Below the pieces are notes generated by a model, which was not told where the DNA came from, did no database searches, and was given only the letters and a program-made list of their open reading frames with translations. Made by a program: the position numbers and the translations under genes. From Mucilaginibacter sp. UR6-1 (lineage in GTDB: Bacteria > Bacteroidota > Bacteroidia > Sphingobacteriales > Sphingobacteriaceae), in NCBI RefSeq assembly GCF_020880975.1, contig NZ_JAJIWP010000001.1, positions 310,001-374,000 on the forward strand: a stretch of 64,000 nt of DNA, in the 5' to 3' direction. This document shows, piece after piece, positions 51,337-61,600 of the stretch; position 1 is the stretch's first letter; each line of letters opens with the position of its first letter.

Positions 51337-52296
51337 TTGAACGAGTTAAAATTATCTATCGAAAACATCAATCCTGCGGTACTTTGGGGGCCTAATAATG
51401 ATCATTTTGAGATCATTAAAAAACAATATCCAAAGTTAAAAATAGTTGCACGCGGCAGTGAAGTAAAGGTATTGGGTGATGAGCAGGAACTGCTGGTTTT
51501 TAGTGAAAAATTCGGTTATCTGCTACAGCATGTTGAGAAATACGATAACCTTAATATAACTGATATAGAGCGCATACTGGGTTCAAAAGTATCGCTTGCG
51601 CCGGTTAATGATACTCCTGCCGATAAATCAACCACCGGAGAAGTTATAGTTTTTGGCCATAACGGTATAATGGTTAAGGCGCGTACGGCCAACCAGCGCC
51701 GCATGGTTGATAGCATCCTGAAAAATGATGTGTTGTTTGCCATTGGCCCCGCCGGTACCGGTAAAACCTACACTGCCGTTGCCCTGGCCGTTCGTGCTTT
51801 AAAAAACAAGGAGATAAAGCGCATTATACTAACCCGCCCGGCTGTTGAGGCAGGAGAGAACCTGGGTTTTTTGCCGGGTGATCTGAAAGAGAAGATAGAC
51901 CCGTACCTACGCCCGCTTTACGATGCGCTGGACGATATGATACCGCCGGAAAAGTTAAAAACTTACCTGGAGAACCGTACCATAGAGATAGCCCCGCTGG
52001 CGTTTATGCGTGGCCGTACGCTTGATAACTGTTTTGTGATATTAGATGAGGCGCAAAACGCTACCGATATGCAGTTGAAGATGTTTTTAACGCGTATGGG
52101 CCCTACAGCTAAGTTTATAGTAACCGGCGACGTAACGCAGATTGACTTGCCCAAAAAGCAGCAATCAGGCTTGCATACGGCCTTGAGGATACTTACCGAC
52201 ATTAAAGGCATCGATATTATATACCTGAGCGGCGAGGATGTGGTACGCCATAAACTGGTAAAACGCATTCTGGAGGCTTACGGCGATATACAATAG
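51337..52296 (+). CDS. phoH: PhoH-like ATPase
   Basis: 319 aa. An N-terminal KH-like region (10-75, 'VLWGPNNDHFEIIKKQYPKLKIVARGSEVKVLG') is followed by the P-loop domain with Walker A 'GPAGTGKT' (137-144) and Walker B 'CFVILDEAQNAT'. 'ILTRPAVEAGENLGFLPGDLKEKIDPYLRPLYDAL' is diagnostic of the YbeZ/PhoH group, linked to ribosome and RNA maturation. The start is TTG at 51337, which preserves the conserved N-terminus; no in-frame ATG lies near. The ybeY gene often paired with it is not adjacent. Confidence 0.93.
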   Translation: MNELKLSIENINPAVLWGPNNDHFEIIKKQYPKLKIVARGSEVKVLGDEQELLVFSEKFGYLLQHVEKYDNLNITDIERILGSKVSLAPVNDTPADKSTTGEVIVFGHNGIMVKARTANQRRMVDSILKNDVLFAIGPAGTGKTYTAVALAVRALKNKEIKRIILTRPAVEAGENLGFLPGDLKEKIDPYLRPLYDALDDMIPPEKLKTYLENRTIEIAPLAFMRGRTLDNCFVILDEAQNATDMQLKMFLTRMGPTAKFIVTGDVTQIDLPKKQQSGLHTALRILTDIKGIDIIYLSGEDVVRHKLVKRILEAYGDIQ

Positions 52297-52310
52297 TAGG
52301 GCATAGTTTA

Positions 52311-52410
52311 TAGTTCATGGTTCATAGTTTTATTGCCATGAATTATACATTATAGTACTAACTCTTTTTTACGGTTTATAGTTATTCCATGAACTATGAA
52401 CCATCAACTA
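52311..52410. repeat. Palindromic repeat between phoH and purC
   Basis: TAGTTCATGGTTCATAGTT (52311-52329) faces AACTATGAACCATCAACTA (52392-52410): 19-nt arms with one mismatch around 62 bp. It fills the gap and ends 11 bp before the purC ATG. Confidence 0.8.
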
Positions 52411-52421
52411 TTAACTCATAA

Positions 52422-53366
52422 ATGGACGCGATAAAAGAAACACATTTTAATTTTGACGGGCAAACGGCTTTTTACAAAGGCAAGGTGCGCGATGTATATA
52501 CTATAAATAATAAATTCCTGGCCATGGTGGTTACCGACCGCATATCAGCATTTGATGTGGTATTGCCTGAGCCGATTCCGTATAAAGGACAAGTACTTAA
52601 CCAAATAGCGGCCAAGTTTTTAAAGGCTACCGAAGATATTGTACCCAACTGGGTGATCAGTGTGCCCGACCCAAGCGTTACCATTGGCCGTATATGCGAA
52701 CCTTTTAAGGTTGAAATGGTGATACGCGGCTATTTAGCAGGCCATGCCTGGCGCGAGTACAGCGCCGGCCGTAAAGAGGTTTGCGGTTTGGCCTTACCAG
52801 AGGGTTTAAAAGAGAACGATAAGCTTCCTCAGCCTATCATCACCCCAACAACTAAGGCATCAGTTGGGCATGATGAGGATATATCAAAAGAAGAGATACT
52901 TGCTCGCGGAATTGTATCGCCTGAAGATTATGCAAAGCTGGAAGCTTATACCCAGGCATTGTATGCGCGTGGTACCGAAATAGCGGCTGAACAAGGCTTG
53001 ATATTGGTAGATACCAAATATGAGTTTGGCAAGGCCGATGGGGTTATTTATCTGATAGATGAAATTCATACGCCCGATTCATCGCGTTATTTTTACAGCG
53101 AAGGATATGCCGAGCGTCAAAAAAATGACGAGCCTCAAAAACAGCTTTCAAAGGAATTTGTTAGAAGGTGGCTGATAGAGAATAATTTTCAGGGCAAAGA
53201 TGGCCAAACCGTACCTGAAATGACAGCGGAGAAGATCCTGTCAATATCTGAGCGATATATTGAGCTTTATGAAAAGATAACCGGCGAAAAGTTTGTTCGT
53301 TCATCAAGCGATGATATTTTGAAAAGGGTAGAGGGCAATGTTAAACAGGCATTGGCAGCGCTTTAA
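52422..53366 (+). CDS. purC: SAICAR synthetase PurC
   Basis: 314 aa, the long form found in yeast and many Bacteroidota. The motifs are '[40 protein letters not shown]', '[14 protein letters not shown]', '[15 protein letters not shown]' and 'LVDTKYEFG...[13 protein letters not shown]'. It joins CAIR and aspartate with ATP in purine synthesis. It is followed 49 nt later by a STAS gene and then rnz. Confidence 0.96.
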   Translation: MDAIKETHFNFDGQTAFYKGKVRDVYTINNKFLAMVVTDRISAFDVVLPEPIPYKGQVLNQIAAKFLKATEDIVPNWVISVPDPSVTIGRICEPFKVEMVIRGYLAGHAWREYSAGRKEVCGLALPEGLKENDKLPQPIITPTTKASVGHDEDISKEEILARGIVSPEDYAKLEAYTQALYARGTEIAAEQGLILVDTKYEFGKADGVIYLIDEIHTPDSSRYFYSEGYAERQKNDEPQKQLSKEFVRRWLIENNFQGKDGQTVPEMTAEKILSISERYIELYEKITGEKFVRSSSDDILKRVEGNVKQALAAL

Positions 53367-53415
53367 TTTTACTAACATTAAAAAATTGCTATATTAGCTA
53401 TATAATAAACGTACA

Positions 53416-53793
53416 ATGAAATTTACTGTTGACAAACACGAGAAGTATATATTGGTGAAGCTGAATGAATCAAAGTTAAATTCATTGGTTACTCCTCAGC
53501 TTAAATCAGAGCTTATACTTATCAATACCGAAGGCCAGCGCAATATCATTCTTGATCTGTCGCAGGTTAAATTTGCTGATTCATCGGGCTTAAGCAGCCT
53601 TTTGGTTGGCCATCGCCTTTGTAAAAATGCCGAAGGTGTTTTTATTTTGTGCGGGTTGAATGATGCGGTTAACCGTTTGGTTACCATATCACAACTGGAG
53701 AATGTATTAAGCATTGTACCAACCTGTGAAGAAGCTATCGACCTTATTTTTATGGAAGAGATAGAAAAAGAACTTAAACGGGAACTAAAATAA
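53416..53793 (+). CDS. STAS-domain anti-anti-sigma-factor-like protein
   Basis: Single STAS domain of 125 aa. 'IILDLSQVKFADSSGLSSLLVGHRLC' carries the phosphorylatable serine of the SpoIIAA type (Ser56 or Ser57). 'GVFILCGLNDAVNRLVTISQLENVLSIVPTCEEAI' is also typical. The C-terminus adds an acidic helix. It lies 21 nt before rnz, as in other Bacteroidota. A cognate RsbW-like kinase is not in the window; the ECF sigma factor at 36873-37370 is unlikely to be the direct partner. Confidence 0.9.
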   Translation: MKFTVDKHEKYILVKLNESKLNSLVTPQLKSELILINTEGQRNIILDLSQVKFADSSGLSSLLVGHRLCKNAEGVFILCGLNDAVNRLVTISQLENVLSIVPTCEEAIDLIFMEEIEKELKRELK

Positions 53794-53814
53794 CTTTTTG
53801 ATTGTTTTCCGGGT

Positions 53815-54732
53815 ATGAAGTTTGAAGTTATAATACTTGGAAGCAGTTCGGCAACGCCTATTTACAACCGTAACCCCACGGCCCAGGTACTAAACATTAA
53901 CGAACATTTATACATGGTTGACTGCGGCGAAGGCAGTCAGCAGCAAATGATGCGGTTTGACATTAAAGCAAGCCGCATCGATTGTATCTTCATCAGCCAT
54001 CTTCATGGCGATCACTATCTCGGTCTTGTTGGCTTACTTTCATCACTGCATTTAAACGGCCGTAAAAAGCCCATGAACCTTTTTGGGCCCGCACCGCTTA
54101 TAGAGATCATTGAAATGCAGCTCAAATACTCAGAAACCACGCTGCAATATCCGCTTGTTTTTAAAGCTACTAATGCCGACAGGCCTGAGCAGATATTTGA
54201 GAACAATGATTTTACCGTTGAAACTATACCCTTGCTTCATCGCATAGCCTGCACCGGTTTTATATTCAGGGGCAAAAAGCGCACCCGTAAGCTTGTAAAG
54301 GAACGTATAGATGAATTAGAGGTGCCCGTAGCATATTTTAGCGCTATTAAGGCGGGGCGCGATTATACCGCGCCAGATGGAACTGTATATGCTAATGACA
54401 GCCTTACTATTCCGCCACCGGAGCCGAAATCATACGCATATTGTTCGGATACCATATACAGCGCGCATTATTTTGAACAGATAAAGGGCGCCACAGTTTT
54501 GTACCACGAGGCAACGTTTATGAATGATATGCTGGAGCGAGCCAAGGATACCTATCATACAACCGCGCTACAGGCTGCTGACGTGGCTGTTAAAACAGGT
54601 GCTGAAAGATTATTGATCGGCCATTTTTCTGCGCGATATAAAACCCTTAATGATTTGCTTGACGAAGCCTGTACCGTATTTCCGGATACGGAGCTGGCGA
54701 TAGAAGGAAAGACGTTTATTATTGATGAATAG
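53815..54732 (+). CDS. rnz: Ribonuclease Z
   Basis: Metallo-beta-lactamase-fold tRNA 3' endonuclease, 305 aa (short form). The motifs are 'ILGSSSATPIYNRNPTAQ', 'VDCGEGSQQQMMR', 'FISHLHGDHYLGLVGLLSSL' (His62, His64, Asp66, His67) and 'LYHEATF...HTTALQAADVAVKTGAERLLIGHFSARY'. It removes 3' trailers from tRNA precursors. It is cotranscribed with the STAS gene and converges with the ypdA-like gene after 3 nt. Confidence 0.95.
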   Translation: MKFEVIILGSSSATPIYNRNPTAQVLNINEHLYMVDCGEGSQQQMMRFDIKASRIDCIFISHLHGDHYLGLVGLLSSLHLNGRKKPMNLFGPAPLIEIIEMQLKYSETTLQYPLVFKATNADRPEQIFENNDFTVETIPLLHRIACTGFIFRGKKRTRKLVKERIDELEVPVAYFSAIKAGRDYTAPDGTVYANDSLTIPPPEPKSYAYCSDTIYSAHYFEQIKGATVLYHEATFMNDMLERAKDTYHTTALQAADVAVKTGAERLLIGHFSARYKTLNDLLDEACTVFPDTELAIEGKTFIIDE

Positions 54733-54735
54733 GAG

Positions 54736-55698
54736 TTAAGCCTGATTCTTGTTCAATATATCCCCGATGATCATCTCGGCATGTATACGCGAGTTTTCAA
54801 TAAACCATAAATGCGTATCTAACCCGCCGCAAACTACACCTGCAAGGTACATGCCCTGCTGGTTGGTTTCCATGGTATCTTTATTATAGTGTGGAATGAA
54901 TTTATCTGCTGAAAGTTCTATTCCCAGCTTTTTCAGAAAGTTGAAGTTAGGTTTGTAACCCGTCATCGCCATTACAAAATCATTCGGGATGGTAACGATG
55001 CCTTCGGCTGTTCTTATATCAGCCTCGTGCTCGCGTACAGCGGCAAGTTCTGAGTTAAAGTACGCCTTAATACTGCCTTCATCAATACGGTTGATAATAT
55101 CCGGCCTTACCCAATATTTTACACGGCTGCTTACTTCGCTGCCGCGCACTACCAAAGTTACGTCAGCGCCTTTACGATAGGTTTCCAGCGCCACATCAAT
55201 AGCTGAGTTGCTGGCACCCACCACAATCACCTTTTGCATGGCGTAATAATGCGGATCTTTATAATAATGCTTTACTTTGGGCAGGTCTTCGCCGGGGATA
55301 TTCAGGTTTACGGCAATATCATAAAAGCCCGTAGCCAGCACTACATACTTAGTCTGGTAAGATGCCTTGCTGGTAGTAATGTTGTAATATTCTCCATCAC
55401 GTTTTACTTCGGTAACTTCTTCAAATAAATTAACGGGTAATTCATTTGATAGTGATACACGCCTGTAATATTCCAGAGCTTCGGCACGATTGGGTTTGTT
55501 GTTGATGGTAACAAAAGGTATACCGCCAATCTCCAGCCTGTCTGACGTGGAAAAGAATGTCATGGTATACGGATAGTTATACAGCGAATTTACCAGGCAA
55601 CCCTTTTCAATTATCCTGAAAGAAAGCCCTGCCTTTTGCGCTGCCAGCCCGCAGGCCAAACCGATAGGGCCGCCGCCTATAATGAGTATATCAAGCAT
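54736..55698 (-). CDS. YpdA-like FAD/NADPH thiol-disulfide reductase
   Basis: 320 aa of the YpdA group (putative bacillithiol disulfide reductase). The FAD motif is 'ILIIGGGPIGLACGLAAQKAGLSF' (4-27), the NADPH motif is 'VIVVGASNSAIDVALETYRKG' (about 157-177) and the second FAD motif is 'MTGYKPNFNFLKKLG'. 'NLYNYPYTMTFFSTSDRLEIG'-type sequence near residue 40-60 is typical of YpdA. It lacks the CxxC pair of thioredoxin reductase. In Bacteroidota, which can make bacillithiol, recycling the oxidised thiol is likely but not shown here. Confidence 0.87.
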   Translation of the reverse strand: MLDILIIGGGPIGLACGLAAQKAGLSFRIIEKGCLVNSLYNYPYTMTFFSTSDRLEIGGIPFVTINNKPNRAEALEYYRRVSLSNELPVNLFEEVTEVKRDGEYYNITTSKASYQTKYVVLATGFYDIAVNLNIPGEDLPKVKHYYKDPHYYAMQKVIVVGASNSAIDVALETYRKGADVTLVVRGSEVSSRVKYWVRPDIINRIDEGSIKAYFNSELAAVREHEADIRTAEGIVTIPNDFVMAMTGYKPNFNFLKKLGIELSADKFIPHYNKDTMETNQQGMYLAGVVCGGLDTHLWFIENSRIHAEMIIGDILNKNQA

Positions 55699-55735
55699 TT
55701 GTTAAATATCAGCAGATGTAAAATAAAACAAAAAA

Positions 55736-55826
55736 TGTCATTCTGAAGGATGATAGCGGTATTTCTTTGGTCACAGTAATGTTAATTACCTCTTTTCAAA
55801 GTATGCCGCATCCGTTCAGGATGACA
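55736..55826. repeat. Palindromic element, TGTCATTCTGAA type
   Basis: TGTCATTCTGAAGGATG (55736-55752) faces CATCCGTTCAGGATGACA (55809-55826), an imperfect inverted repeat around 56 bp. It lies between two minus-strand genes and differs from the GCGTCATTG family at 48843. Confidence 0.75.
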
Positions 55827-55851
55827 TTTTAATATTGTTGTAACTGTATGC

Positions 55852-56514
55852 TTACGCTTTATTAGCGCCCTTTTGGTAGTCAGCTAAAAACTGAGCTAAA
55901 CCGGTATCAGTTAAAGGGTGTTTAAGCAATGCGGCAATAGCGCTTAGCGGACCGGTAATTACATCCGAACCAATTTTAGCACACTGTATAATGTGCATTG
56001 GGTGGCGTACCGAAGCAGCCAATATCTGCGTTTCGTAACCGTAATTGTCAAATATCAAACGTATATCTTCAATCAGTTGTATACCATCGGTTGATACATC
56101 ATCCAAACGGCCAACAAAAGGAGATACGTAAGTGGCACCGGCTTTAGCGGCCAATAATGCTTGCCCTGCTGAGAATACCAGTGTACAGTTTGTTTTAATG
56201 CCTTTTGAGGTAAAGTACTTAATAGCTTTAATACCATCTTTAATCATAGGTACTTTAACCACTATACGCTCATGCAATTTAGCAAGGGCTAAGCCTTCAG
56301 CTACTATCTCGTCATAAGTAGTTGCTATAACTTCGGCGCTTACATCACCATCGGTAATTTCGCAAATTGCTTTGTAGTGGTTAATGATATTGTCGTGGCC
56401 TGTAATGCCCTCTTTAGCCATTAACGATGGGTTAGTAGTTACACCATCTAAAACACCCATTTCGTGTGCTTCTTTGATTTGTGCAAGGTTTGCAGTATCA
56501 ATAAAAAATTTCAT
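55852..56514 (-). CDS. fsa: Fructose-6-phosphate aldolase/transaldolase
   Basis: 220-aa small TIM-barrel of the FSA/TalC group: '[36 protein letters not shown]', the Schiff-base lysine Lys87 in 'IVVKVPM', and '[30 protein letters not shown]'. It is full length. Enzymes of this group act as transaldolase (pentose phosphate pathway) or as fructose-6-P aldolase; residue-level discrimination was not attempted. It is single. Confidence 0.93.
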   Translation of the reverse strand: MKFFIDTANLAQIKEAHEMGVLDGVTTNPSLMAKEGITGHDNIINHYKAICEITDGDVSAEVIATTYDEIVAEGLALAKLHERIVVKVPMIKDGIKAIKYFTSKGIKTNCTLVFSAGQALLAAKAGATYVSPFVGRLDDVSTDGIQLIEDIRLIFDNYGYETQILAASVRHPMHIIQCAKIGSDVITGPLSAIAALLKHPLTDTGLAQFLADYQKGANKA

Positions 56515-56604
56515 TTTGTATGATGATTTTGTTGAAATAACAAAAATATATAGTTACCCGAGTTATAATATGGAGTACTCAGGTAACAAAAGGTCGAGTT
56601 AAAA

Positions 56605-56707
56605 AAAATGGGTAAGCTACTTTTATCGCACCGCTACAACCCTCTACCCTTGCTGCGTTCCCACCCTGGGGGAGTTCAAGAGGAGCTGGTCGTAAAAGAC
56701 TTACCCA
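56605..56707 (-). ncRNA. ffs: Small bacterial SRP RNA (4.5S type)
   Basis: Read on the minus strand, GGGTAAGTCTTTTACG at the 5' end pairs with CGATAAAAGTAGCTTACCC at the 3' end, enclosing a hairpin. The tip of that hairpin carries the SRP54-binding signature GGTGGGAACGCAGCAAGGG (GGAA-type loop with the asymmetric AGCA loop). A run of eight Ts follows (56601-56608 on plus as As), serving as terminator. Length is about 103 nt, which fits the Alu-less bacterial form. It scaffolds Ffh for membrane-protein targeting. The ends are estimates from the promoter and terminator. Confidence 0.85.
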
Positions 56708-56710
56708 CCG

Positions 56711-56739
56711 CAAATATAGCAAAGATTTCGTCACCGCAA
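56711..56739 (-). promoter_or_regulatory. Promoter of the SRP RNA
   Basis: On the minus strand TTG (56737-56739), an 18-bp spacer and TATATTTG (56711-56718). The RNA would start about 5 bases downstream of the box. Confidence 0.75.
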
Positions 56740-56806
56740 CATAAATTGCTGATTGTGTATTTAACACACTTATAATCAGCATGAATAATTATTAATATTG
56801 CTAAAC

Positions 56807-57358
56807 TTAGCTAAAAAATCGATTGTGGAAGGGCAATACCTTATGTTGCTGCCAATGCTGTTCGTGCCCGAAAGTATCGCGTTTAAGTACAGTGAGGGCA
56901 TCAATTTTAAAAACATCATTGTATTGTGCTTTGGCAAAGTATGGCCATAGCAACTCAAATTGTTTTGCCGTAATGTTACGCACAACGGTAATGTGCGGGT
57001 TTAAGCTTATTTTAAGGTTCATGTTTTGCAATAGCAGTTTAAACCATTTTTTAACAGCGTCGTTATAGTCAACATTGGCATAAATGGTCATGCTCTTGTC
57101 GCCATGCTTAAAAAAGCCAAAGCCTTTTATATGTAATACAATAGGTGGTATGGTACTTAGTTTTTGCGCTAAACGTTGCAGGGTAGGTTCAATAATAAAG
57201 GTTTTTTGCCGTTCGGCCTTACAAATGCTAATATGTGCTTTGGCGTGCATACTCTTAAATTGACCAATATGTTTGGCCGAAGCTTTTTTGTATCTCTCAA
57301 TCTCATAAACCACCTCATCAGGCGGGGAGAGCAACATCATATAATCGGCGTAGTGCAT
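56807..57358 (-). CDS. 2H phosphoesterase (2'-5' RNA ligase-like)
   Basis: 183 aa with the two histidine motifs of the 2H superfamily: 'AHISIC' (His42, Ser44) and 'PHITVV' (His122, Thr124), about 80 residues apart. I start at 57358 (MHYADYMMLLSP), where the fold begins; an in-frame upstream start at 57463 would run into the divergent dinB start. Members hydrolyse cyclic phosphodiesters or act on 2'-5' RNA links; the substrate is unknown. It shares a divergent promoter region with dinB. Confidence 0.82.
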   Translation of the reverse strand: MHYADYMMLLSPPDEVVYEIERYKKASAKHIGQFKSMHAKAHISICKAERQKTFIIEPTLQRLAQKLSTIPPIVLHIKGFGFFKHGDKSMTIYANVDYNDAVKKWFKLLLQNMNLKISLNPHITVVRNITAKQFELLWPYFAKAQYNDVFKIDALTVLKRDTFGHEQHWQQHKVLPFHNRFFS

Positions 57359-57417
57359 GGTTTGATATAATGGTTTTAAAGCCACAATATTTGCTAATAA
57401 TTTTAGTAATTGCAAAT

Positions 57418-57425
57418 TATTTTTG
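57418..57425 (+). promoter_or_regulatory. -7 box of dinB
   Basis: TATTTTTG matches TAnnTTTG and lies 11 bp before the ATG at 57437, which implies a very short leader and rules out the in-frame TTG start at 57410. Confidence 0.5.
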
Positions 57426-57436
57426 ATATTTGCACC

Positions 57437-58621
57437 ATGTCCGGCAAGCGCCATATTGTACATATTGATCTTGATTCGTTCTTCGTTTCGGTTGAGCGTA
57501 AGTTCAATCCTGAACTTATCGGCAAAGCTGTCATCATCGGAGGCTCGGCTGATAGGGGTGTTGTGGCATCATGTAGTTACGAGGCGCGCAAGTACGGCGT
57601 ACATTCAGCCATGCCTACCAGGCAGGCGCTTAAACTTTGTCCGCATGCTATTTTAATCAGCGGCAGTCACGGCCGGTATGGCGAGGCCTCACGCGAAGTA
57701 ACCGAGATCATCCATAACGCGGTGCCGCTGTATCAAAAAACATCGGTTGATGAATTTTATATTGATTTGACCGGGATGGACAGGTTTCATGATCCCTACA
57801 AGATCGCCTCTGATCTTAGGCAAAAAGTGATGCGGGATACCGGGCTGCCCATCTCATTCGGTATGGCATCAAGCAAAACGGTTGCTAAAATGGCTACCAA
57901 TAAAGCAAAGCCTAACGGACAATTATTGATACCCCACGGTAGCGAAATGGATTTTTTAGCTCCGCTGCCTATTAATAAGATACCCATGCTGGGCGAGAGT
58001 ACCTGCAAAAAACTATACGAATACGGTATTGAAAAAATAGGCGATCTGCAAAAGGTGGAATTGCGTTTTTTGCAAACGGTTTTTGGCAAGTCGGGCCTGT
58101 ATATATGGGAAAAGGCGCGAGGGATAGACCATAGCGAGATCGTACCACATTCAGACAGAAAATCAATTTCAAGCGAACATACTTTTCATCATGATGTTGC
58201 CGACGCGCGCACGCTGGAAACTATTTTGGTGAGCATGACGGAGGAACTATCCTATAAACTACGTAAAGAGAATAAACTGGCCTCGTGCCTTGCCATCAAA
58301 ATAAGGTATGCTAATTTTGAAACCCATACTTTACAGGAAAAAATATCACTCACCGCTGCCGAACATATACTGATACCGGGTGTAAAAAATCTGCTTAAAA
58401 AAGCCTGGAACGGGCATAGGCCTGTACGATTAATAGGGGTTAAGCTCAGCAATCTGGCTACCGGCCGATACCAGATCAACCTGTTTGAAGATAACGAGGA
58501 ACGTATCCGCCTTTACCAGGCTATGGATAACATTAACTTTAAGTTTGGCGATAAAACCGTATGCCGTGCCGCCGGTATGGAGATAGGAACGAGAAACTTT
58601 AACCCGTTTTTAAAAGGATAA
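57437..58621 (+). CDS. dinB: DNA polymerase IV (Y family)
   Basis: Translesion polymerase of 394 aa. Catalytic carboxylates lie in 'IVHIDLDSFFVSVE' (Asp11) and 'KTSVDEFYIDLTGMD'. The palm/finger motifs 'GVVASCSYEARKYGVHSAMPTRQALKLCP' and 'GMASSKTVAKMATNKAKPNG', thumb HhH 'INKIPMLGESTCKKLYEYGI', and a little-finger domain (about 240-345) are present. It is slightly longer than E. coli DinB, with a C-terminal tail ('YQINLFEDNEERIRLYQAMDNINFKFG') that could hold the beta-clamp motif. The ATG at 57437 is chosen because the promoter box lies just upstream. Confidence 0.94.
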   Translation: MSGKRHIVHIDLDSFFVSVERKFNPELIGKAVIIGGSADRGVVASCSYEARKYGVHSAMPTRQALKLCPHAILISGSHGRYGEASREVTEIIHNAVPLYQKTSVDEFYIDLTGMDRFHDPYKIASDLRQKVMRDTGLPISFGMASSKTVAKMATNKAKPNGQLLIPHGSEMDFLAPLPINKIPMLGESTCKKLYEYGIEKIGDLQKVELRFLQTVFGKSGLYIWEKARGIDHSEIVPHSDRKSISSEHTFHHDVADARTLETILVSMTEELSYKLRKENKLASCLAIKIRYANFETHTLQEKISLTAAEHILIPGVKNLLKKAWNGHRPVRLIGVKLSNLATGRYQINLFEDNEERIRLYQAMDNINFKFGDKTVCRAAGMEIGTRNFNPFLKG

Positions 58622-58657
58622 AACAAACAGGGTTGCAATTAGCAACCCTATTTGTTT
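58621..58657. terminator. Bidirectional terminator
   Basis: Sixteen-base arms (58621-58636 and 58642-58657, one mismatch) with AAACAAA and TTTGTTT ends and an AATTA loop, between the convergent dinB and macroglobulin genes. Confidence 0.85.
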
Positions 58658-58674
58658 GGTGTAAATAGTATTTA

Positions 58675-61600
58675 TTACTTAATTACTTCAACCCACTGGC
58701 CTTTAATCAGGGCGTTGATGGAGTTGTTATACATTGCTTCGCAATAGGTTGCCGGCAAATAATACCTGCCCGCATAAGCCGCGTTAAGCATTACATAATA
58801 AGTAACTTCCTGTCTTTCGCCCAAGCCAAAGTAGGTGTTCACCCTGTCGTCGCGAATGTCGCGGTAATCAGATGGGGACGATTTAAAGGCTTCATCATTA
58901 TTCAGCATCCGGCTGTTCAGTATCTCCCATCCGGAAGGGAAGATCTGCGTTAATGCCATATTATCATAACGGCCCTGCTTACCCGGGTTACGTAATGTTA
59001 CCTGGGCTACAAAGTCGGTACCTTGTTTAAGTTTTGCAACATCAACCGGTTTGCCGCCCAATGTAAAGTAGGCTATGCTCATACCCAAAACATCCGGATT
59101 TACATTAGTGGCAATATTATCTGCCGATGATGGCTGCCCCTTTTGGATCAGGCGCACATACAATTTGTTAGTGCCGTTATTTTTAACAAACACCTTACCG
59201 CCATTTGGGGCGGCATCTGCCTGCCATATGTACGAGTTGGCATTAACCGAACCTTTAGCACCCGCCTGGTAGGCAAATGCCATTTTGCCGCCGTTTTTGT
59301 TCACGCCGCAATACTGCGCTATCGCGATGAGTGAGTAGGCGGTGGTTTGGGTGCTGTACCAGTAATCGTGCGATAAATGAGCGGCCACAGTACGCATTAA
59401 GGCTGATGCCCTTTGCTGTTGGCCTAACAAGGTCAATGTTTCCAGTATCATGGCCTGGTCGCGCAGGTCTGACCCATAGGTGCCAAACATGCTATTGTAT
59501 GGCTTGATCTCTGTAGGTAAGCCTTTTATCAGGTTAAGCGCTACCTCGGTTTGCCCGGCCAGTTTGTAGGCTGCTGCCAAACGCCATTTAGCTTCAATGC
59601 TGATGTACTGGAATTCGCGCAGCCGGTTCATTGCCCCAAGTTCCGGCGAGCGGGCGAGCGCCAGCAGATATAAACGATAAGCTTGTATCAGATCGGCACC
59701 ATAAAAACTGCGAGTATCCGGAGCCCAGCCAAGTGCTTTTTGTTTTTGGAATTTTTTCCATTGTTCAATAAACCCAACAGGTAACTGATAGCCTTTGGCT
59801 TGAGCAGCCAGCATAAAATGACCGGCGTAGTTGGTTCCCCAATCGTCAGCTTCGCCATAACCGGGCCAGTAGCTTAACCCGCCGTTGTTAACCCTGAAGC
59901 CGTTAAGCCGGTTAATGGCAGCCTTGATATTACGCTCGGCCTCAGCTTTCTGGCGGTCTGTCAAATCCTGAAGCTGCTCCAGGTAAAGTTGCGGGAAAGC
60001 TGCCGATGTAGTTTGCTCCACGCAACCATGCGGGTACTGTATCAGGTAGCTTAAGCGTTTTGATAGGTTAAGTGCCGGTATGGCCGAAACCTCCAACGTT
60101 GCCTTGTTCGTGCCGATCATACCCAGCGCAGCATACAGTGTACCCCATGTTTTACCCGGAGCCAGTTCGGCTTCCAGTATTTTAGTAACCGGAGGATTAG
60201 GATTACGTACGTTCAGCTCAACATCATAAGCCGCGGTTTCGCTGCCGCTTTTAGCAATTATCCTGACTTTGCCTACGCCAACAAAATCTTTAACGTTTAA
60301 ATTGAAGGTTACCAGTTGGTCGCCTGTTTTAGTAAACGTGAGCGATTTGCTGTTGTTACCACCAAGATTGCTGAACGCGTTTGATTGTACCTGAACATTC
60401 ACGTTCTTGATATTCTTTTCGAGCGCGAAAACGGTTACCGGCAGTTGTATCTGTTCCTGCGGAGCAAGTACACGGGGTAGGGTAGCTAAAATCATTAATG
60501 GTTTTTTAACCGCCACTGCTTTCTCGGCAAAACCGTAACCACCCGTATGGCCTGCAATAACCATTGCACGTACTGAGCCAATGTATTGCGGTAGAGTAAA
60601 GCGCTGGGTTTGTTTTTCGCCTGCATTTAAGTGGAATGGCCCCAGGAATTTTACCACAGGCTTAAAGCGGTTAACCGACACATTCTTATTTTGCGAGGCG
60701 GTACCGTCGCCACCTATGCTGAGTATACGTTCTAACCCGCCGCCAAACGCACCGATAACGTAATCAAACAGGTCCCAGGTTTTAACGCCTAACGCTTCCT
60801 TAGCATAAAATGTGCTATGCGGATCAGGCGTTTTAAAGCCGGTTATATCCAGCAGGCCTTCATCAACAATAGCAACGGTATAGGTCATTTCCTTGCCCGA
60901 TGCTTCGGAAACGGTAATAGCCGACTGTGTTTCCGGTCGTATCTTATCAGGCATGCTGATCACCGGTTTCAGTATCGTTTCCGGGTTTTCAACCTGCAGG
61001 CCTATAGTACCGTACATGCGTATCGGTAAATCATTAATGGTTTGCGCGTGGCGCTGTAGCAAGGTCACGTTTACAAAAACGTTAGGTGCCATGCTTTCAT
61101 CAACCTTAAAGCTGTAACGGGTTTGGCCTTTTTTGGTATCTATCCATTCGGTTTTAAGCACCTTGCTGCCATTTTCAAAGCTGATCAATGCGCGGCCATC
61201 ACTACTGGTTGGAATGGTTAGCGTAGCATCCTCACCAACTTTGTAGCTTTTCTTGTCAGAGGTAAATGAAAGCATCGCCGCTTCGGTAGGGTTATCCTGC
61301 TGTAACCTTTCTGACCAGTTTGGCCAGTCAACATAAATGATCTTACCGGTTGAGTGCCCCGTTTGTGGGTCTTTTACTTTGATGAGGTACCGGCCCCAAT
61401 CGGCCTGTGCTATACGCATTCCCCATTTACCGCGACCGTTGGTCAGGTTAACAGTTTCGGTTTTTATCAGTTTATTATACCTGTCTTGCGTAAAGTTGCT
61501 TAGCTCGTCGCCGGTTTCATCCCACCACCAGCGCCATTGAATTTTATACAGTTCAACCTCAACCGAACGACTGCCGGGTAATAGTTTGCCTTTGGTATCC

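Noticed and set aside
56579..56782. 67-codon minus-strand ORF over the SRP RNA
   Set aside because: The region is explained by the SRP RNA fold, promoter and terminator; the ORF is incidental.
57359..57463. N-terminal extension of the 2H phosphoesterase
   Set aside because: It overlaps the divergent dinB start and promoter; the fold begins at the methionine at 57358.
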